Of a stretch of 47,073 nt of DNA, positions 34,794-43,033 are shown piece by piece (position 1 is the stretch's first letter; every line of letters begins with the position of its first letter). Under the pieces are notes generated by a model. That model ran no database searches, had not been told where the DNA came from, and worked only from the letters and a program-made list of their open reading frames with translations. The stretch covers positions 1 through 47,073 of the forward strand of contig CACZTP010000005.1 in NCBI GenBank assembly GCA_902784055.1. Reading direction: 5' to 3'. The position numbers and the translations under genes are program-made. Source of the stretch: an uncultured Pseudomonadota bacterium (lineage in GTDB: Bacteria > Pseudomonadota > Alphaproteobacteria > RUG11792).

Positions 34794-35264
34794 TTAGGGT
34801 ATGTTTCTTACTCGAAACACCGGTAACCCGTTCTCTAGTCTATGTTTATTAGCTATTATTAAAAGACGCATTAATGATACTGATATGTTATTCAATTTGT
34901 ACATTACTGTACTGTTATTGTTTGATTTTTGGTGTAACATAATTATCTCGTATCCTAAATTTTCTAAATAATTGATTATCTCTGATATTTCTACAATATA
35001 TGACTTACCATAATTCGATGTACCCCTGCATCTAGGGCGCTCGTATTCTTTATATTTTCCAATTCTAATGCCACTTCGTGATAGTTCTTTACTTATTGAT
35101 GTTGCTGTTCTTCCAAGCATTCTTGCTATTATTTTTAACCTGGTTCCTTTTTCAAACTCTTGTTTAAGTGTTTTTAAATCTGAAGTTTTCCATCGTTTTT
35201 TTGTTTTAAAATTCTGTGAGCTTTTTTTGTAGCCGTTCAGTTCCGCTTTTGTATTTCTATTCAC
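34794..35264 (-). CDS. Small putative DNA-binding protein (homeodomain-like HTH)
   Basis: A basic 156-residue protein. Residues about 24-66 (KRWKTSDLKTLKQEFEKGTR, then LKIIARMLGRTATSISKELSRSGI) form a helix-turn-helix of the Myb/SANT or IS30-N-terminal type: W, then L-x-x-L, then G-x-x-x-x-x-I-A-R-x-L-G-R-T-x-x-S-[IV]. This also resembles the N-terminal domain of GcrA, the alphaproteobacterial cell-cycle regulator, but the rest does not match GcrA as I know it. The C-terminal half has no known domain. The only available start is a GTG at 35264 without a clear ribosome binding site. It could be a regulator or a phage/IS-derived remnant. Moderate confidence that it is a gene. Confidence 0.6.
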   Translation of the reverse strand: MNRNTKAELNGYKKSSQNFKTKKRWKTSDLKTLKQEFEKGTRLKIIARMLGRTATSISKELSRSGIRIGKYKEYERPRCRGTSNYGKSYIVEISEIINYLENLGYEIIMLHQKSNNNSTVMYKLNNISVSLMRLLIIANKHRLENGLPVFRVRNIP

Positions 35265-35610
35265 CGACTTAGCTATTAAAACTATCTTTCACAATACCTA
35301 TTATATATTATCGAAACCTAGAATATCGTAGTTTAAAAATGTAAAAAACTATATACCCATGGTAAAATAAATAAAATTTTAAAACAAAATTGTTGTAAAT
35401 TATTTGCGAATTTTAACGAAATTTTATCTGTTTTTCTTTTGCTCATATGTGGTCTTTCGGAAATATCGTATAGGCACGTGTATATAAAAACGGATAGAAT
35501 TTGATTTAACCCGACTAATAGCAGGTAATTTTATTAAAAATTTGCGAGCAGAATATCGCAAAAAGGAGAGACTATAAAACATATTTTTATATAAATACTT
35601 GCTTGATTTA

Positions 35611-35640
35611 TTGATTTGACAGGTATTTGTATGGTATCTT
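35611..35640 (+). promoter_or_regulatory. Probable promoter of the HU gene
   Basis: TTGATT at 35611-35616 is spaced 18 bases from TATCTT at 35635-35640, a weak sigma-70 pair. A perfect TTGACA occurs at 35616-35621 but has no good -10 at 16-18 bases. The exact start cannot be settled from sequence. Confidence 0.4.
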
Positions 35641-35653
35641 CTTCCAAAGAAGG

Positions 35654-35681
35654 GGGGCGCAATATGTTTCATTTGCGCTCC
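35654..35681 (+). promoter_or_regulatory. Leader hairpin upstream of the HU gene
   Basis: GGGGCGCAA (35654-35662) pairs with TTGCGCTCC (35673-35681), with one G-T pair and an extra ATG/CAT pairing near the loop. It sits about 30 bases before the HU start codon and is unusually GC-rich for this sequence. TAGTTATTT follows, so it could act as an attenuator or stabilise the message. Confidence 0.5.
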
Positions 35682-35711
35682 TAGTTATTTAGGAAATATA
35701 AGGGAGAAAGT

Positions 35712-36014
35712 ATGGCGGTATCAAATGTTGAAAAAGTGTCAAAAGTAGAATTGATAAATGAAATGTCTGCAATTTCTGGGCTATCAAAAATTGATGTTGA
35801 AAATGTTCTCAATTCTTTCTGTAAAGCAGTTGAAAAATTTTTGTGCGAAGGAAAGGAAATAAGACTCATCGGCTTTGGCAATTTTTCTGTTTCGAAGCGT
35901 TCAGCAACAATCGCAAGAAATCCTCGCACCGGGGAAGAAGTTTCTGTTCCTGAAACATTCGTTCCAAAATTCAAACCTGGTAAGCAACTTAAAGATTGTG
36001 TCGCCAAAAGATAG
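35712..36014 (+). CDS. HU/IHF-family DNA-binding protein
   Basis: Small histone-like protein that bends and compacts DNA as a dimer. Helices 1-2 are VSKVELINEMSAISGLSKID, followed by EIRLIGFGNFSVSKRSATIA and the DNA-contacting arm with RNPRTGEEVSVPE and PKFKPGKQLK, the normal family order. The 100 residues include about eight extra at the N-terminus compared with typical HU. RNPRTGE with P is the arm tip that intercalates into DNA. AAGGGAGA is the ribosome binding site. HU and IHF subunits are hard to tell apart without alignment; the single gene here and the sequence favour HU. It is followed by a strong terminator, so it forms a one-gene transcript. Confidence 0.93.
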   Translation: MAVSNVEKVSKVELINEMSAISGLSKIDVENVLNSFCKAVEKFLCEGKEIRLIGFGNFSVSKRSATIARNPRTGEEVSVPETFVPKFKPGKQLKDCVAKR

Positions 36015-36022
36015 TTGTTCAA

Positions 36023-36076
36023 GAAAGTAGTCGTTTGCATTATCTGCAAGTGATTACTTTCCTGTGTCTTATTTTT
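36023..36076 (+). terminator. Strong terminator after the HU gene
   Basis: A 17-base-pair stem (GAAAGTAGTC... at 36023-36039 against ...TGATTACTTTC at 36045-36061, three G-T pairs) with a five-base loop, followed within seven bases by CTTATTTTT. It is the longest hairpin in the window. Confidence 0.8.
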
Positions 36077-36201
36077 AAGGATTTTTTGTTCACGGGTGTC
36101 ATTCGTCACTCTTGTTTAAACTTCGTGTTCGTAGACATAAACAATGAAAAGAGATTTTAAAAATCATTTTTAGCTCTGTACAATTTTTTTCAGTGTTAGA
36201 C

Positions 36202-36222
36202 ACCTGACAAAATTTGTTAGGT
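36202..36222 (+). promoter_or_regulatory. Inverted repeat upstream of dprA
   Basis: ACCTGACA/TGTTAGGT (one G-T pair, five-base loop) lies about 55 bases before the dprA start. It could be an operator or leader hairpin; no T-tract of note follows. Confidence 0.3.
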
Positions 36223-36276
36223 ATTATTTAATATCTATTGAAATAAACTTACTGAAATACAAAAAACATATGCGTT

Positions 36277-37317
36277 ATGGTAACAGCAGAAGATATCATT
36301 GACTGGATACAATTATTTAGCACAAAAAATATTGGAATAAAAAACTTTTGGTCACTGATGAACGTTTACGGAACAGCATCAGAAGCATTAAAACATGTAA
36401 AACTTCCATCAGACAGACGTGAAGCGGAAAAAATTTATAAAAAAGCGCAAGGAAATGTATTAATTACGATCGACGATAAGTATTCCAAGCATCTTAAAGA
36501 TCATGGATTTCCTCCACCTATACTGTACTACTCAGGGAATTGCGAATTTCTTAATGAAAATTTGATTTCTATTGTTGGAGCAAGAAACGCATCACTTACA
36601 GGGCGAAATATAGCTGAAAGATTTGCAAAAAATCTTAGAGAGTATTTTCCTATAGCATCAGGTATGGCTCGCGGAATTGATACATACGCCCTGACAACTG
36701 CAACAAACGCTGGTAAAGCTGTAGCTGTATTACCATTCGGTCTGGACAATATATACCCGCAGGAAAATGCAAAACTATTTGATAAAGTATGTGCTAACGG
36801 AGTTGCAGTAACAGAAGTACCGCCAGGACGACATCCTGATCAAGGAATGTTTTTTGCTCGTAATAAACTTCTGGTTTCAATGTCGCGTGGAATTATTGTT
36901 ATAGAAGCAGCTTTAAAATCTGGAACAATGAATACTGCTGAATTGGCACTGGATATGGGCTGTGAAGTAATGGTTGTTCCAGGTTCACCGTTAGATGCAA
37001 GGTCTTTTGGATCAAATTTACTTATAAAGAATGGTGCAAATCTTGTACAAACAGCACAAGATGTATTGGAAATTATTAGCCCAACCGTTATTGAACAAAA
37101 ACAAATATTCCAACCTGTAGCACACAAGAGTTCAAGTAACGATATTAGCAACATATCTGAGTATATATTAACTCAGCTTTCATCAATTCCTGTATCAATT
37201 GATGTTTTAGCTGATGTTACCAATACTGAAATATCTGAATTATTAGCCATTGTTTCACAACTTGAACTCGCTGGGAAAATTGCAAAAACGCACAATAATG
37301 AAATAGTTTTAGTATGA
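36277..37317 (+). CDS. dprA: DNA-processing protein DprA
   Basis: Cytoplasmic protein that binds incoming single-stranded DNA and loads RecA during natural transformation. The Rossmann-like core shows SIVGARNASLTGRNIAERFA, SGMARGIDTYALTTA, VAVLPFGLDNIYPQEN, FFARNKLLVSMSRGIIVIEA, SGTMNTAELALDMG and VPGSP, all family hallmarks. The N-terminal helical part (residues 1-60) and a C-terminal winged-helix-like end (about 285-346) are also present, so the protein is full length. The gene overlaps radC by four bases. Taken with the gspF/pilC-family gene at 46161, a type IV pilus and DNA uptake route is possible, but DprA is also kept by non-transformable bacteria. Confidence 0.95.
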   Translation: MVTAEDIIDWIQLFSTKNIGIKNFWSLMNVYGTASEALKHVKLPSDRREAEKIYKKAQGNVLITIDDKYSKHLKDHGFPPPILYYSGNCEFLNENLISIVGARNASLTGRNIAERFAKNLREYFPIASGMARGIDTYALTTATNAGKAVAVLPFGLDNIYPQENAKLFDKVCANGVAVTEVPPGRHPDQGMFFARNKLLVSMSRGIIVIEAALKSGTMNTAELALDMGCEVMVVPGSPLDARSFGSNLLIKNGANLVQTAQDVLEIISPTVIEQKQIFQPVAHKSSSNDISNISEYILTQLSSIPVSIDVLADVTNTEISELLAIVSQLELAGKIAKTHNNEIVLV

Positions 37318-38015
37318 CAATTAGCAATGCGGTCACAAGTGCCAAACCTCATTATACTGGGCATCGGCAAAGGCTAATGCAAAAATTGAACAAAAATGGC
37401 TATGAACAATTTGCTGACTATGAAATAATTGAAATGATGCTGTTCCTTATATTTAAACGTAAGGACACAAAACCTTTGGCAAAGCAACTGCTTGAAAAAT
37501 TTAAAAGTTTGGATGGAATTTTAAATGCTGATGTAAATTCTTTGTCAGAAATTAGTGGTGTGGGAAATGCTACTTGCAATGCGTTAAAAATAATAAATAT
37601 GCTCGTGAAAGCATCGCTTAAATCTCAACTTTATATTCTTCCCGTAATCCATTGTTTTAGCGACGTCATTAATTATGCCAAAATTCATATGAATAACCTT
37701 TTATATGAAGAAGTTCGCGTCATATGCCTTAATAGCAAAAATTACATAATTGATGATAAGATAATTCAACGTGGTTCTATTAATTCAGTAACTCTTTATC
37801 CTAGAGAAATAATTAAATTGTGTCTGCAGAGCGGAGCTACTGGACTTATCATTATTCATAATCACCCAAGTGGTGACCCTACACCATCACTTAATGATCA
37901 ATATACAACTAATAAACTTCTTCAAGCGTGCAACGTCTTGGATATTAATTTATTTGATCACATAATAGTCGCAAATGGGAACTACGTTTCATTTAAAGCA
38001 CTTGGGCTATTATGA
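37314..38015 (+). CDS. radC: RadC/JAMM-domain protein
   Basis: RadC-family protein (233 residues). It has the UPF0758 N-terminal helix-hairpin-helix part (EISGVGNATCNALKII) and a C-terminal JAMM metalloprotease-like domain with the metal motif HNHPSGDPTPSLND (H-x-H...D) and LLQACNVLDINLFDHIIV. The old repair name is misleading: its true role is unknown, and repair or DNA-processing is only suggested. It is translationally coupled to dprA, a pairing seen in several alphaproteobacteria. Confidence 0.93.
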   Translation: MTISNAVTSAKPHYTGHRQRLMQKLNKNGYEQFADYEIIEMMLFLIFKRKDTKPLAKQLLEKFKSLDGILNADVNSLSEISGVGNATCNALKIINMLVKASLKSQLYILPVIHCFSDVINYAKIHMNNLLYEEVRVICLNSKNYIIDDKIIQRGSINSVTLYPREIIKLCLQSGATGLIIIHNHPSGDPTPSLNDQYTTNKLLQACNVLDINLFDHIIVANGNYVSFKALGLL

Positions 38016-38022
38016 GCAGCCC
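38004..38022. terminator. Hairpin between convergent radC and bamA
   Basis: GGGCT/AGCCC with a nine-base loop spans the radC stop codon. Only 20 bases separate radC and bamA, so it may help both transcripts end; the stem is short and the T-run poor. Confidence 0.3.
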
Positions 38023-38035
38023 TAAATGTTTCTAA

Positions 38036-40726
38036 TTAAAACGAGGTATGCATTCCTATGATAAACATATTGCTTGTGTCCAATTTTCCCTTACGAATAG
38101 GGAAACCCCATGCAGCTCTAATGGGACCAAAAGGCGTTACGAAAGAGAAACCAACCCCAAGCGATACACGTAGTATTTTTTCAGATACAACTTTATGTGC
38201 GATTAGTGTACTACTATTAAAGGTGTCTTTATCTGATTCAAACTTACACAACATTTTTGGCATTTTTTCTTCATAAAGCCCGCTTCGCGCCACAATTATT
38301 TCATCTTCGGTACCAGTAGGTTTAACATCTGATAACTTAAAAGTCTTTGCCTTCCTTTTTGCTTTTGATGCAGCTTTGTTTTCATCCAATTGTTTTTTAT
38401 TAAAATTGTATAAATCTTTTGCACTGTATTTTGTTTTATCAAAAACATTATTTTTTGGATCTATCGGTTTTGAATAGTAACCACAATCAGCAAATACAAA
38501 AAATCTCGTATTCATTTCAGGAAGAAGGTAGATAGGAAACGATACTTCAATACTTCCATTGAAAAACATTTTTGTAGTGGTTGCATCAAGTAACAATTGG
38601 GAAACATACTGATCTTTCCCGTCTAATTTTTTAATTCCTCTTGCACTCATTGCCCAACCACCAATACTATATTCGCTAAATCCTCTTACTGAATTAATGG
38701 TATTTGAAAATCCATCAATAACATTTGCTTCCTTATCTCCAAGGGCATTTAGCATTCCATATGTTGCTCGACACTTTAAAATCATATTACCCCTAAATGG
38801 TCTCGTGTAAGAACCGGACAAAATGTTTTTTATATCGATTTGTTGACTATTCGTGTTGTACATAAATGCGGTTGATAATGATACAGAATAATTTCCCTTC
38901 AGCAATCCATCGTAAACGTGTGTCGAGTATCCTATTGTATGGCTTAATTTATGTTGGTAGTACTTTAAATTTTTATCTAACCCAAATTTGTTTTTTTCTA
39001 AAACTGCTATTTGATACTTTATCAGAGGTGATGTTTGTTCCACTACATTATCGATAAGTCTTCTAGTACAACTCAATTCCCAACTCTGAGTCCAGTTGCT
39101 TGCAAGTGGATACGACATTCCAACAGCTCCCCCGATATTTTTAACTGAAAACGAGTCAAGTGGAGATGATGAATATCTATAAAGAGATAGCGTGCCTTCA
39201 ATGTCTCTGCCAAACATATGAGGATTACCAAAACTCGCTGTAATATTATTGAATAGAGCAAATTTACTTTTGCGATCTATCTTATTTAACTTTCCGTCTT
39301 TAAATTCGTAGCATTTCCCTGTTTGTTCTCGAGATGAATTTATTGAGAGATTAAGACTTTTTCCTGTACCAAAAAAGTTACGCTCTCCATAACCAATAGA
39401 AAGTACAGGACCATCGATTTGGTCATACTTCGCATTAAGAGACATTTCTCCAGTTTTTTGCTTTTTCACGGAAACAATTACAACGCATTTATCAGGAGAA
39501 ATTGGATCTGGTATCGTATCAATATGTACAAATTCGAAAAAACCTGTACTTTGCAGATTGCTCTCACTAAGAGATATTAGCGATTTGTTATATAAATCTC
39601 CCTCCTCAAACATTAGTTTCTGTAAAATAACATGGTCTCTAGTTTTTTCATTTCCTCTTATTATTATTTTGGATATATACTTTCGTTCGCCCTCTTCAAC
39701 ATCATATCGTACATTTATTTTCTTCGTCTTAATATCAGTTTCGAATTTTGGTTCAACTTCAACCGCTGAAATACCTTGTTTGTTAATATCGTTTAGTATT
39801 GTTGTAGTGTCTACAGACACAAATGTTTCATTAAAGTTTTTCCCTGTTTTGCACTTTGATTTTTTATTGAGGAGTTCACTGTTAATGCGTTTTACATTTG
39901 ATTTTATAGAGATATTTCCAAATTTAAACCGATCTCCTTCATGAATATTGAATGAAATTATAACCCCATGTCCGTCCGGTGTAAGGTCTACGCTAACACT
40001 ACTAACTCGTGCTTGAGCAAAACCATTATTTTTGTAATACTGAACAATAAGTCGTTTATCGTATTCCAGCCTTTCAGGGTCATAGATATCATCATTAACC
40101 ATAAACCTATACCAGCGTTTCGGTCGAGAGGAAATAATCTGTCGTAATTCAGACGATTGAATTTTGTTATTACCATGGAATACAATTTCGGAAATTTTCG
40201 TTGGACGACGCTCATCGATTTCGAAAACTAAATCAACTTTCTCGTTTGATCTCTTTATTACCTTCGGGTTAACTGTTGCGTTATACATTCCAAGATTTTT
40301 GGATTGATACGTCTGCAACAATTCCATTTGTGACGTCTTTATTTTCGATAAAGACATAGCTTCTTTTTGTCTTATTCCTGGTAGATTCTCTTCTTTTATT
40401 TTTTTACTTCCCTCGATTGAAATTTTGTTAATAGTTGGTGCTTCTTTAACATTGATAACCAGCGTTGAGCCTGAAAATTTAATTTTCACGTCGTTAAATA
40501 ACTCAGACTTATATAGATCTTCAATTATGTTATTTGCATCATTATCATCAATATCGTCCCCTATTTCAATAGGCAACCTATTCTTTATCGCCTCCGGAGA
40601 AACTCGTTTGTTTCCGTTAATTTCAATAGCAGTTATTACTTTAGTTTCAGCGTTTTCCGGTATCGGAAAAAATATGCCAGACAAAACTCCGAACATTAAC
40701 ACAGATTTTAAATTTAAATTTTTCAT
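38036..40726 (-). CDS. bamA: Outer-membrane assembly factor BamA, with enlarged loop
   Basis: Omp85-family outer-membrane protein that inserts beta-barrels. It has a signal peptide, five POTRA domains (starting IEINGNKRVSPEAIKNRLP; later ISIEGSKKIKE, IVFHGNNKIQSSELR, ISIKSNVKRINSELL, IIIRGNEKTRDHVI) and a 16-strand barrel whose VRGF signature in loop 6 is at about residues 676-679. The last strand ends IIGMHTSF. At 896 residues it is longer than usual (about 760-810), because about 95 residues rich in lysine, aspartate and serine lie between the FVFADCGYYSKP strand and LRVSLGVGFSFVTPFGPIR, in the place of extracellular loop 7. AAGGAG precedes the ATG. rseP lies 14 bases upstream, the standard alphaproteobacterial order. 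Confidence 0.95.
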   Translation of the reverse strand: MKNLNLKSVLMFGVLSGIFFPIPENAETKVITAIEINGNKRVSPEAIKNRLPIEIGDDIDDNDANNIIEDLYKSELFNDVKIKFSGSTLVINVKEAPTINKISIEGSKKIKEENLPGIRQKEAMSLSKIKTSQMELLQTYQSKNLGMYNATVNPKVIKRSNEKVDLVFEIDERRPTKISEIVFHGNNKIQSSELRQIISSRPKRWYRFMVNDDIYDPERLEYDKRLIVQYYKNNGFAQARVSSVSVDLTPDGHGVIISFNIHEGDRFKFGNISIKSNVKRINSELLNKKSKCKTGKNFNETFVSVDTTTILNDINKQGISAVEVEPKFETDIKTKKINVRYDVEEGERKYISKIIIRGNEKTRDHVILQKLMFEEGDLYNKSLISLSESNLQSTGFFEFVHIDTIPDPISPDKCVVIVSVKKQKTGEMSLNAKYDQIDGPVLSIGYGERNFFGTGKSLNLSINSSREQTGKCYEFKDGKLNKIDRKSKFALFNNITASFGNPHMFGRDIEGTLSLYRYSSSPLDSFSVKNIGGAVGMSYPLASNWTQSWELSCTRRLIDNVVEQTSPLIKYQIAVLEKNKFGLDKNLKYYQHKLSHTIGYSTHVYDGLLKGNYSVSLSTAFMYNTNSQQIDIKNILSGSYTRPFRGNMILKCRATYGMLNALGDKEANVIDGFSNTINSVRGFSEYSIGGWAMSARGIKKLDGKDQYVSQLLLDATTTKMFFNGSIEVSFPIYLLPEMNTRFFVFADCGYYSKPIDPKNNVFDKTKYSAKDLYNFNKKQLDENKAASKAKRKAKTFKLSDVKPTGTEDEIIVARSGLYEEKMPKMLCKFESDKDTFNSSTLIAHKVVSEKILRVSLGVGFSFVTPFGPIRAAWGFPIRKGKLDTSNMFIIGMHTSF

Positions 40727-40740
40727 TTTATACTCCTTTA

Positions 40741-41853
40741 TTACTTAAATATACCAGCTATCTTTGAAAATATTGGAAGATGAGTAATATCATTCCACAA
40801 TCCCAATAACATCAATCCTATAACCGCAAAAAGACCACTTGTAAAAATTATTTCTATTGTTTTATCGCTAAGAGATTTTCCTTTTATCCACTCTATTGCG
40901 TTAATAAAAACAGTACCTCCGTCTAAACACGGTATCGGCAATAAATTCATTGCTCCAAGCATTGCTGAAAGTACAGCTAAAGTCATCACAAATGATGCTA
41001 AGCCATTACCAGCGCCTTCAACTGACATATTAAATATTGAAATAATTCCTCCAACACTTTCTACGTTTTCTTTACTTTTGAATATTTTGGCAAAACCTGT
41101 TACGTTCCCAGCTATTATATTCCACGTCTTAGAACATGCTGTTTTGAAAGCATTACCTACTGTTGTAGGACTATAGTCATACCCAGTTGAACGAATGCCA
41201 AGTTTCGAAATCGGCGTTTTTTTACCGTCTTCTTCTGTATACATTTTTATATCAAACGTTTTCGTTTCACCGTTTCTATTTACAGTAAGAGTATAATCTG
41301 TTCCTTTTGCCTTTTTAAGTTTTGGAGCAAGTTCTTTAAATGATTTTATATTATCGTTATTCATTTTTAATATTCGATCTTTTGTTCTTAATCCTGACTC
41401 GTAAGCTAAGGAGTTTTTAGATACAACTGTTATTTCATTTGACGATTCTGGAATTCCTTTTACAACGCAAATACCAAACAGAAGGATTATTGCCATTACG
41501 AAATTGGCCACAGGTCCTCCTAAAGCTATTAAAATTCTCTGCCAAGGAGCTTTACGAAATGCAGACATTTTTTGCATGTCTTCCTCCGTATACCCCTCTG
41601 GTATTTTTTCTTTTACACTAGTCGCATCGGCATCACCAAACATTTTTACATATCCACCTATTGGGAAAAGCGAAATTCTCCATTTTGTTCCGTATTTATC
41701 TGTTCGTTCAAAAATCTTTGGTCCCATTCCGAACGAAAATATTTCACAAAAAACGCCGTTGGCTCTTGCAACTGACAAATGCCCCCATTCATGAAACCCC
41801 ACAAGTATTGCCAGGAGTATGATAAATGCAATAACTGATAATAGTATGTTCAT
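40741..41853 (-). CDS. rseP: Site-2 metalloprotease RseP
   Basis: Intramembrane zinc protease that cleaves anti-sigma factors and remnant signal peptides. The first helix carries the active-site GFHEWGHL (H-E-x-x-H); a PDZ domain follows (about residues 120-210, VVSKNSLAYESGLRTKDRIL) and the last helices hold LLPIPCLDGG, supplying the third zinc ligand (N/L-P-x-P-x-L-D-G). Numbered from the ATG at 41853 the protein has 370 residues. The frame extends to a GTG at 41898, but the ATG places the first helix normally. It precedes bamA by 14 bases. dxr and cdsA, usually upstream in this cluster, are missing; divergent rpsB stands there instead. Confidence 0.94.
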   Translation of the reverse strand: MNILLSVIAFIILLAILVGFHEWGHLSVARANGVFCEIFSFGMGPKIFERTDKYGTKWRISLFPIGGYVKMFGDADATSVKEKIPEGYTEEDMQKMSAFRKAPWQRILIALGGPVANFVMAIILLFGICVVKGIPESSNEITVVSKNSLAYESGLRTKDRILKMNNDNIKSFKELAPKLKKAKGTDYTLTVNRNGETKTFDIKMYTEEDGKKTPISKLGIRSTGYDYSPTTVGNAFKTACSKTWNIIAGNVTGFAKIFKSKENVESVGGIISIFNMSVEGAGNGLASFVMTLAVLSAMLGAMNLLPIPCLDGGTVFINAIEWIKGKSLSDKTIEIIFTSGLFAVIGLMLLGLWNDITHLPIFSKIAGIFK

Positions 41854-41919
41854 TAAAAAATAGTTTAGATTTACACACATTAAGCATATCAAAGTCACAC
41901 TATCTGATACAGCTCAATG

Positions 41920-41949
41920 TTGAGAGAGTACAGCATGTAAGGCTATAAT
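41920..41949 (+). promoter_or_regulatory. Sigma-70-type promoter of rpsB-tsf
   Basis: TTGAGA (41920-41925) and a perfect TATAAT (41944-41949) with 18 bases between them: the best consensus promoter in the window. It would give a leader of about 97 bases before the rpsB ATG at 42054, long enough for ribosomal-protein autoregulation. Confidence 0.65.
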
Positions 41950-42053
41950 AAAAAGTGTTTGGTCTTTTTATGTACATAACCAGTTTCCGATGTTTTGTGT
42001 GACACAAGACTGTGTGTTTATGTACTTATGGTAATCGGAAAGGATTTTTATTT

Positions 42054-43031
42054 ATGTCTGAACAAGACAAAGTTTCTCAAAACAAAACTACTTCACTGGA
42101 TAAGAGTTTTCAAGATAAAGTTTCACTTCAAGAAATGCTTGATGCTGGTATGCATTACGGTCATGTTACAAGGAAGTGGAACCCTAAAATGGCTCCGTAC
42201 ATTTTCGGAAAGCGAAACGGCATTCATATAGTTGATTTATCCAAAAGTTATCCGTTATTAATTAATGCTTTGAAAGCAATACGTGAAGTTACTTCAAATT
42301 ACGGTCGTATATTGTTTGTTGGAGCAAAAGCGCAAGCATCCGATTTAGTAAAAGAAGCTGCTGAGAAATGCGGACAGTATTATGTTAATAACCGTTGGTT
42401 TGGCGGAATGTTAACTAACTGGAAAACAATAAGCCAATCTATAAAAAAGATGAAAGCTCTCGAAGAAAAGATTGCTAACCCAGGTGATTTGACAAAGAAA
42501 GAAATCAAGCTTTTACAAAAGACGCTTGATAAATTAGAACTCGCTCTTGGTGGTATTCGTAACATGGGTGGTCGTCCTGATATGCTCGTCGTGATAGATG
42601 TTACGCGCGAAGATATCGCCATAAAAGAAGCAAAAAAGCTTGGTATTCCTATTGTCGCTATTGTTGATACAGATTCCGATCCTGATGGTATTACATTCCC
42701 TATTCCAGGCAATGACGATACGACAAAGGCAATAGAACTTTATTGCAAATTGTTTTCAGATGCAGTTCTGGAAGGGCTACAACAAGGATTAGCTAGATCC
42801 GGTATTGATATAGGAAGTTCTGATAAACCTATTGATATGGATGTAATAGACGGAATGCGAAAACAGCATAGACATCATGAACCTAGCAACTCTGAAAATA
42901 AACCTCGTAGAACTCGATCTAAACTTTCTGATGGGGAAAAGAAACCAACTACAAGAAAGCCTAGAACGAAGAAAATTTCAGATAAAAAGGCGGACAGTAA
43001 AACAACAACAGAACAAAAGGGGGGTAACTGA
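42054..43031 (+). CDS. rpsB: Ribosomal protein S2
   Basis: Protein of the 30S subunit, 325 residues. Family segments are EMLDAGMHYGHVTRKWNPKM, FVGAKAQASDLVKEAAEKCG, VNNRWFGGMLTNWKTI and VDTDSDPDGITFPIPGNDD. I use the ATG at 42054 with AAAGGA ahead of it, not the GTG at 42012 that opens the frame. After the S2 fold there is a tail of about 70 residues from EGLQQGLARSG on, ending in a lysine/arginine/threonine-rich stretch; such tails occur in other alphaproteobacteria. tsf follows two bases after the stop, the universal rpsB-tsf order. Confidence 0.97.
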   Translation: MSEQDKVSQNKTTSLDKSFQDKVSLQEMLDAGMHYGHVTRKWNPKMAPYIFGKRNGIHIVDLSKSYPLLINALKAIREVTSNYGRILFVGAKAQASDLVKEAAEKCGQYYVNNRWFGGMLTNWKTISQSIKKMKALEEKIANPGDLTKKEIKLLQKTLDKLELALGGIRNMGGRPDMLVVIDVTREDIAIKEAKKLGIPIVAIVDTDSDPDGITFPIPGNDDTTKAIELYCKLFSDAVLEGLQQGLARSGIDIGSSDKPIDMDVIDGMRKQHRHHEPSNSENKPRRTRSKLSDGEKKPTTRKPRTKKISDKKADSKTTTEQKGGN

Positions 43032-43033
43032 TA

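Larger units (their letters stand above)
35265..35711. other. AT-rich intergenic region before the HU gene
   Basis: About 450 bases without a gene I can support. The right end holds the HU promoter and leader hairpin (listed separately). A minus-strand frame at 35424-35672 encodes a basic 82-residue sequence without recognisable domain; its apparent ribosome binding site is part of the HU leader hairpin, so I leave it out. The left part is very AT-rich with a short inverted repeat TAGTTT/AAACTA near 35330-35351. Confidence 0.45.

Noticed and set aside
35424-35672. Minus-strand frame of 82 codons with an apparent ribosome binding site (GGAG) before its ATG
   Set aside because: Start and binding site lie inside the HU leader hairpin, the product is basic low-complexity sequence without any domain, and it runs against the HU promoter.
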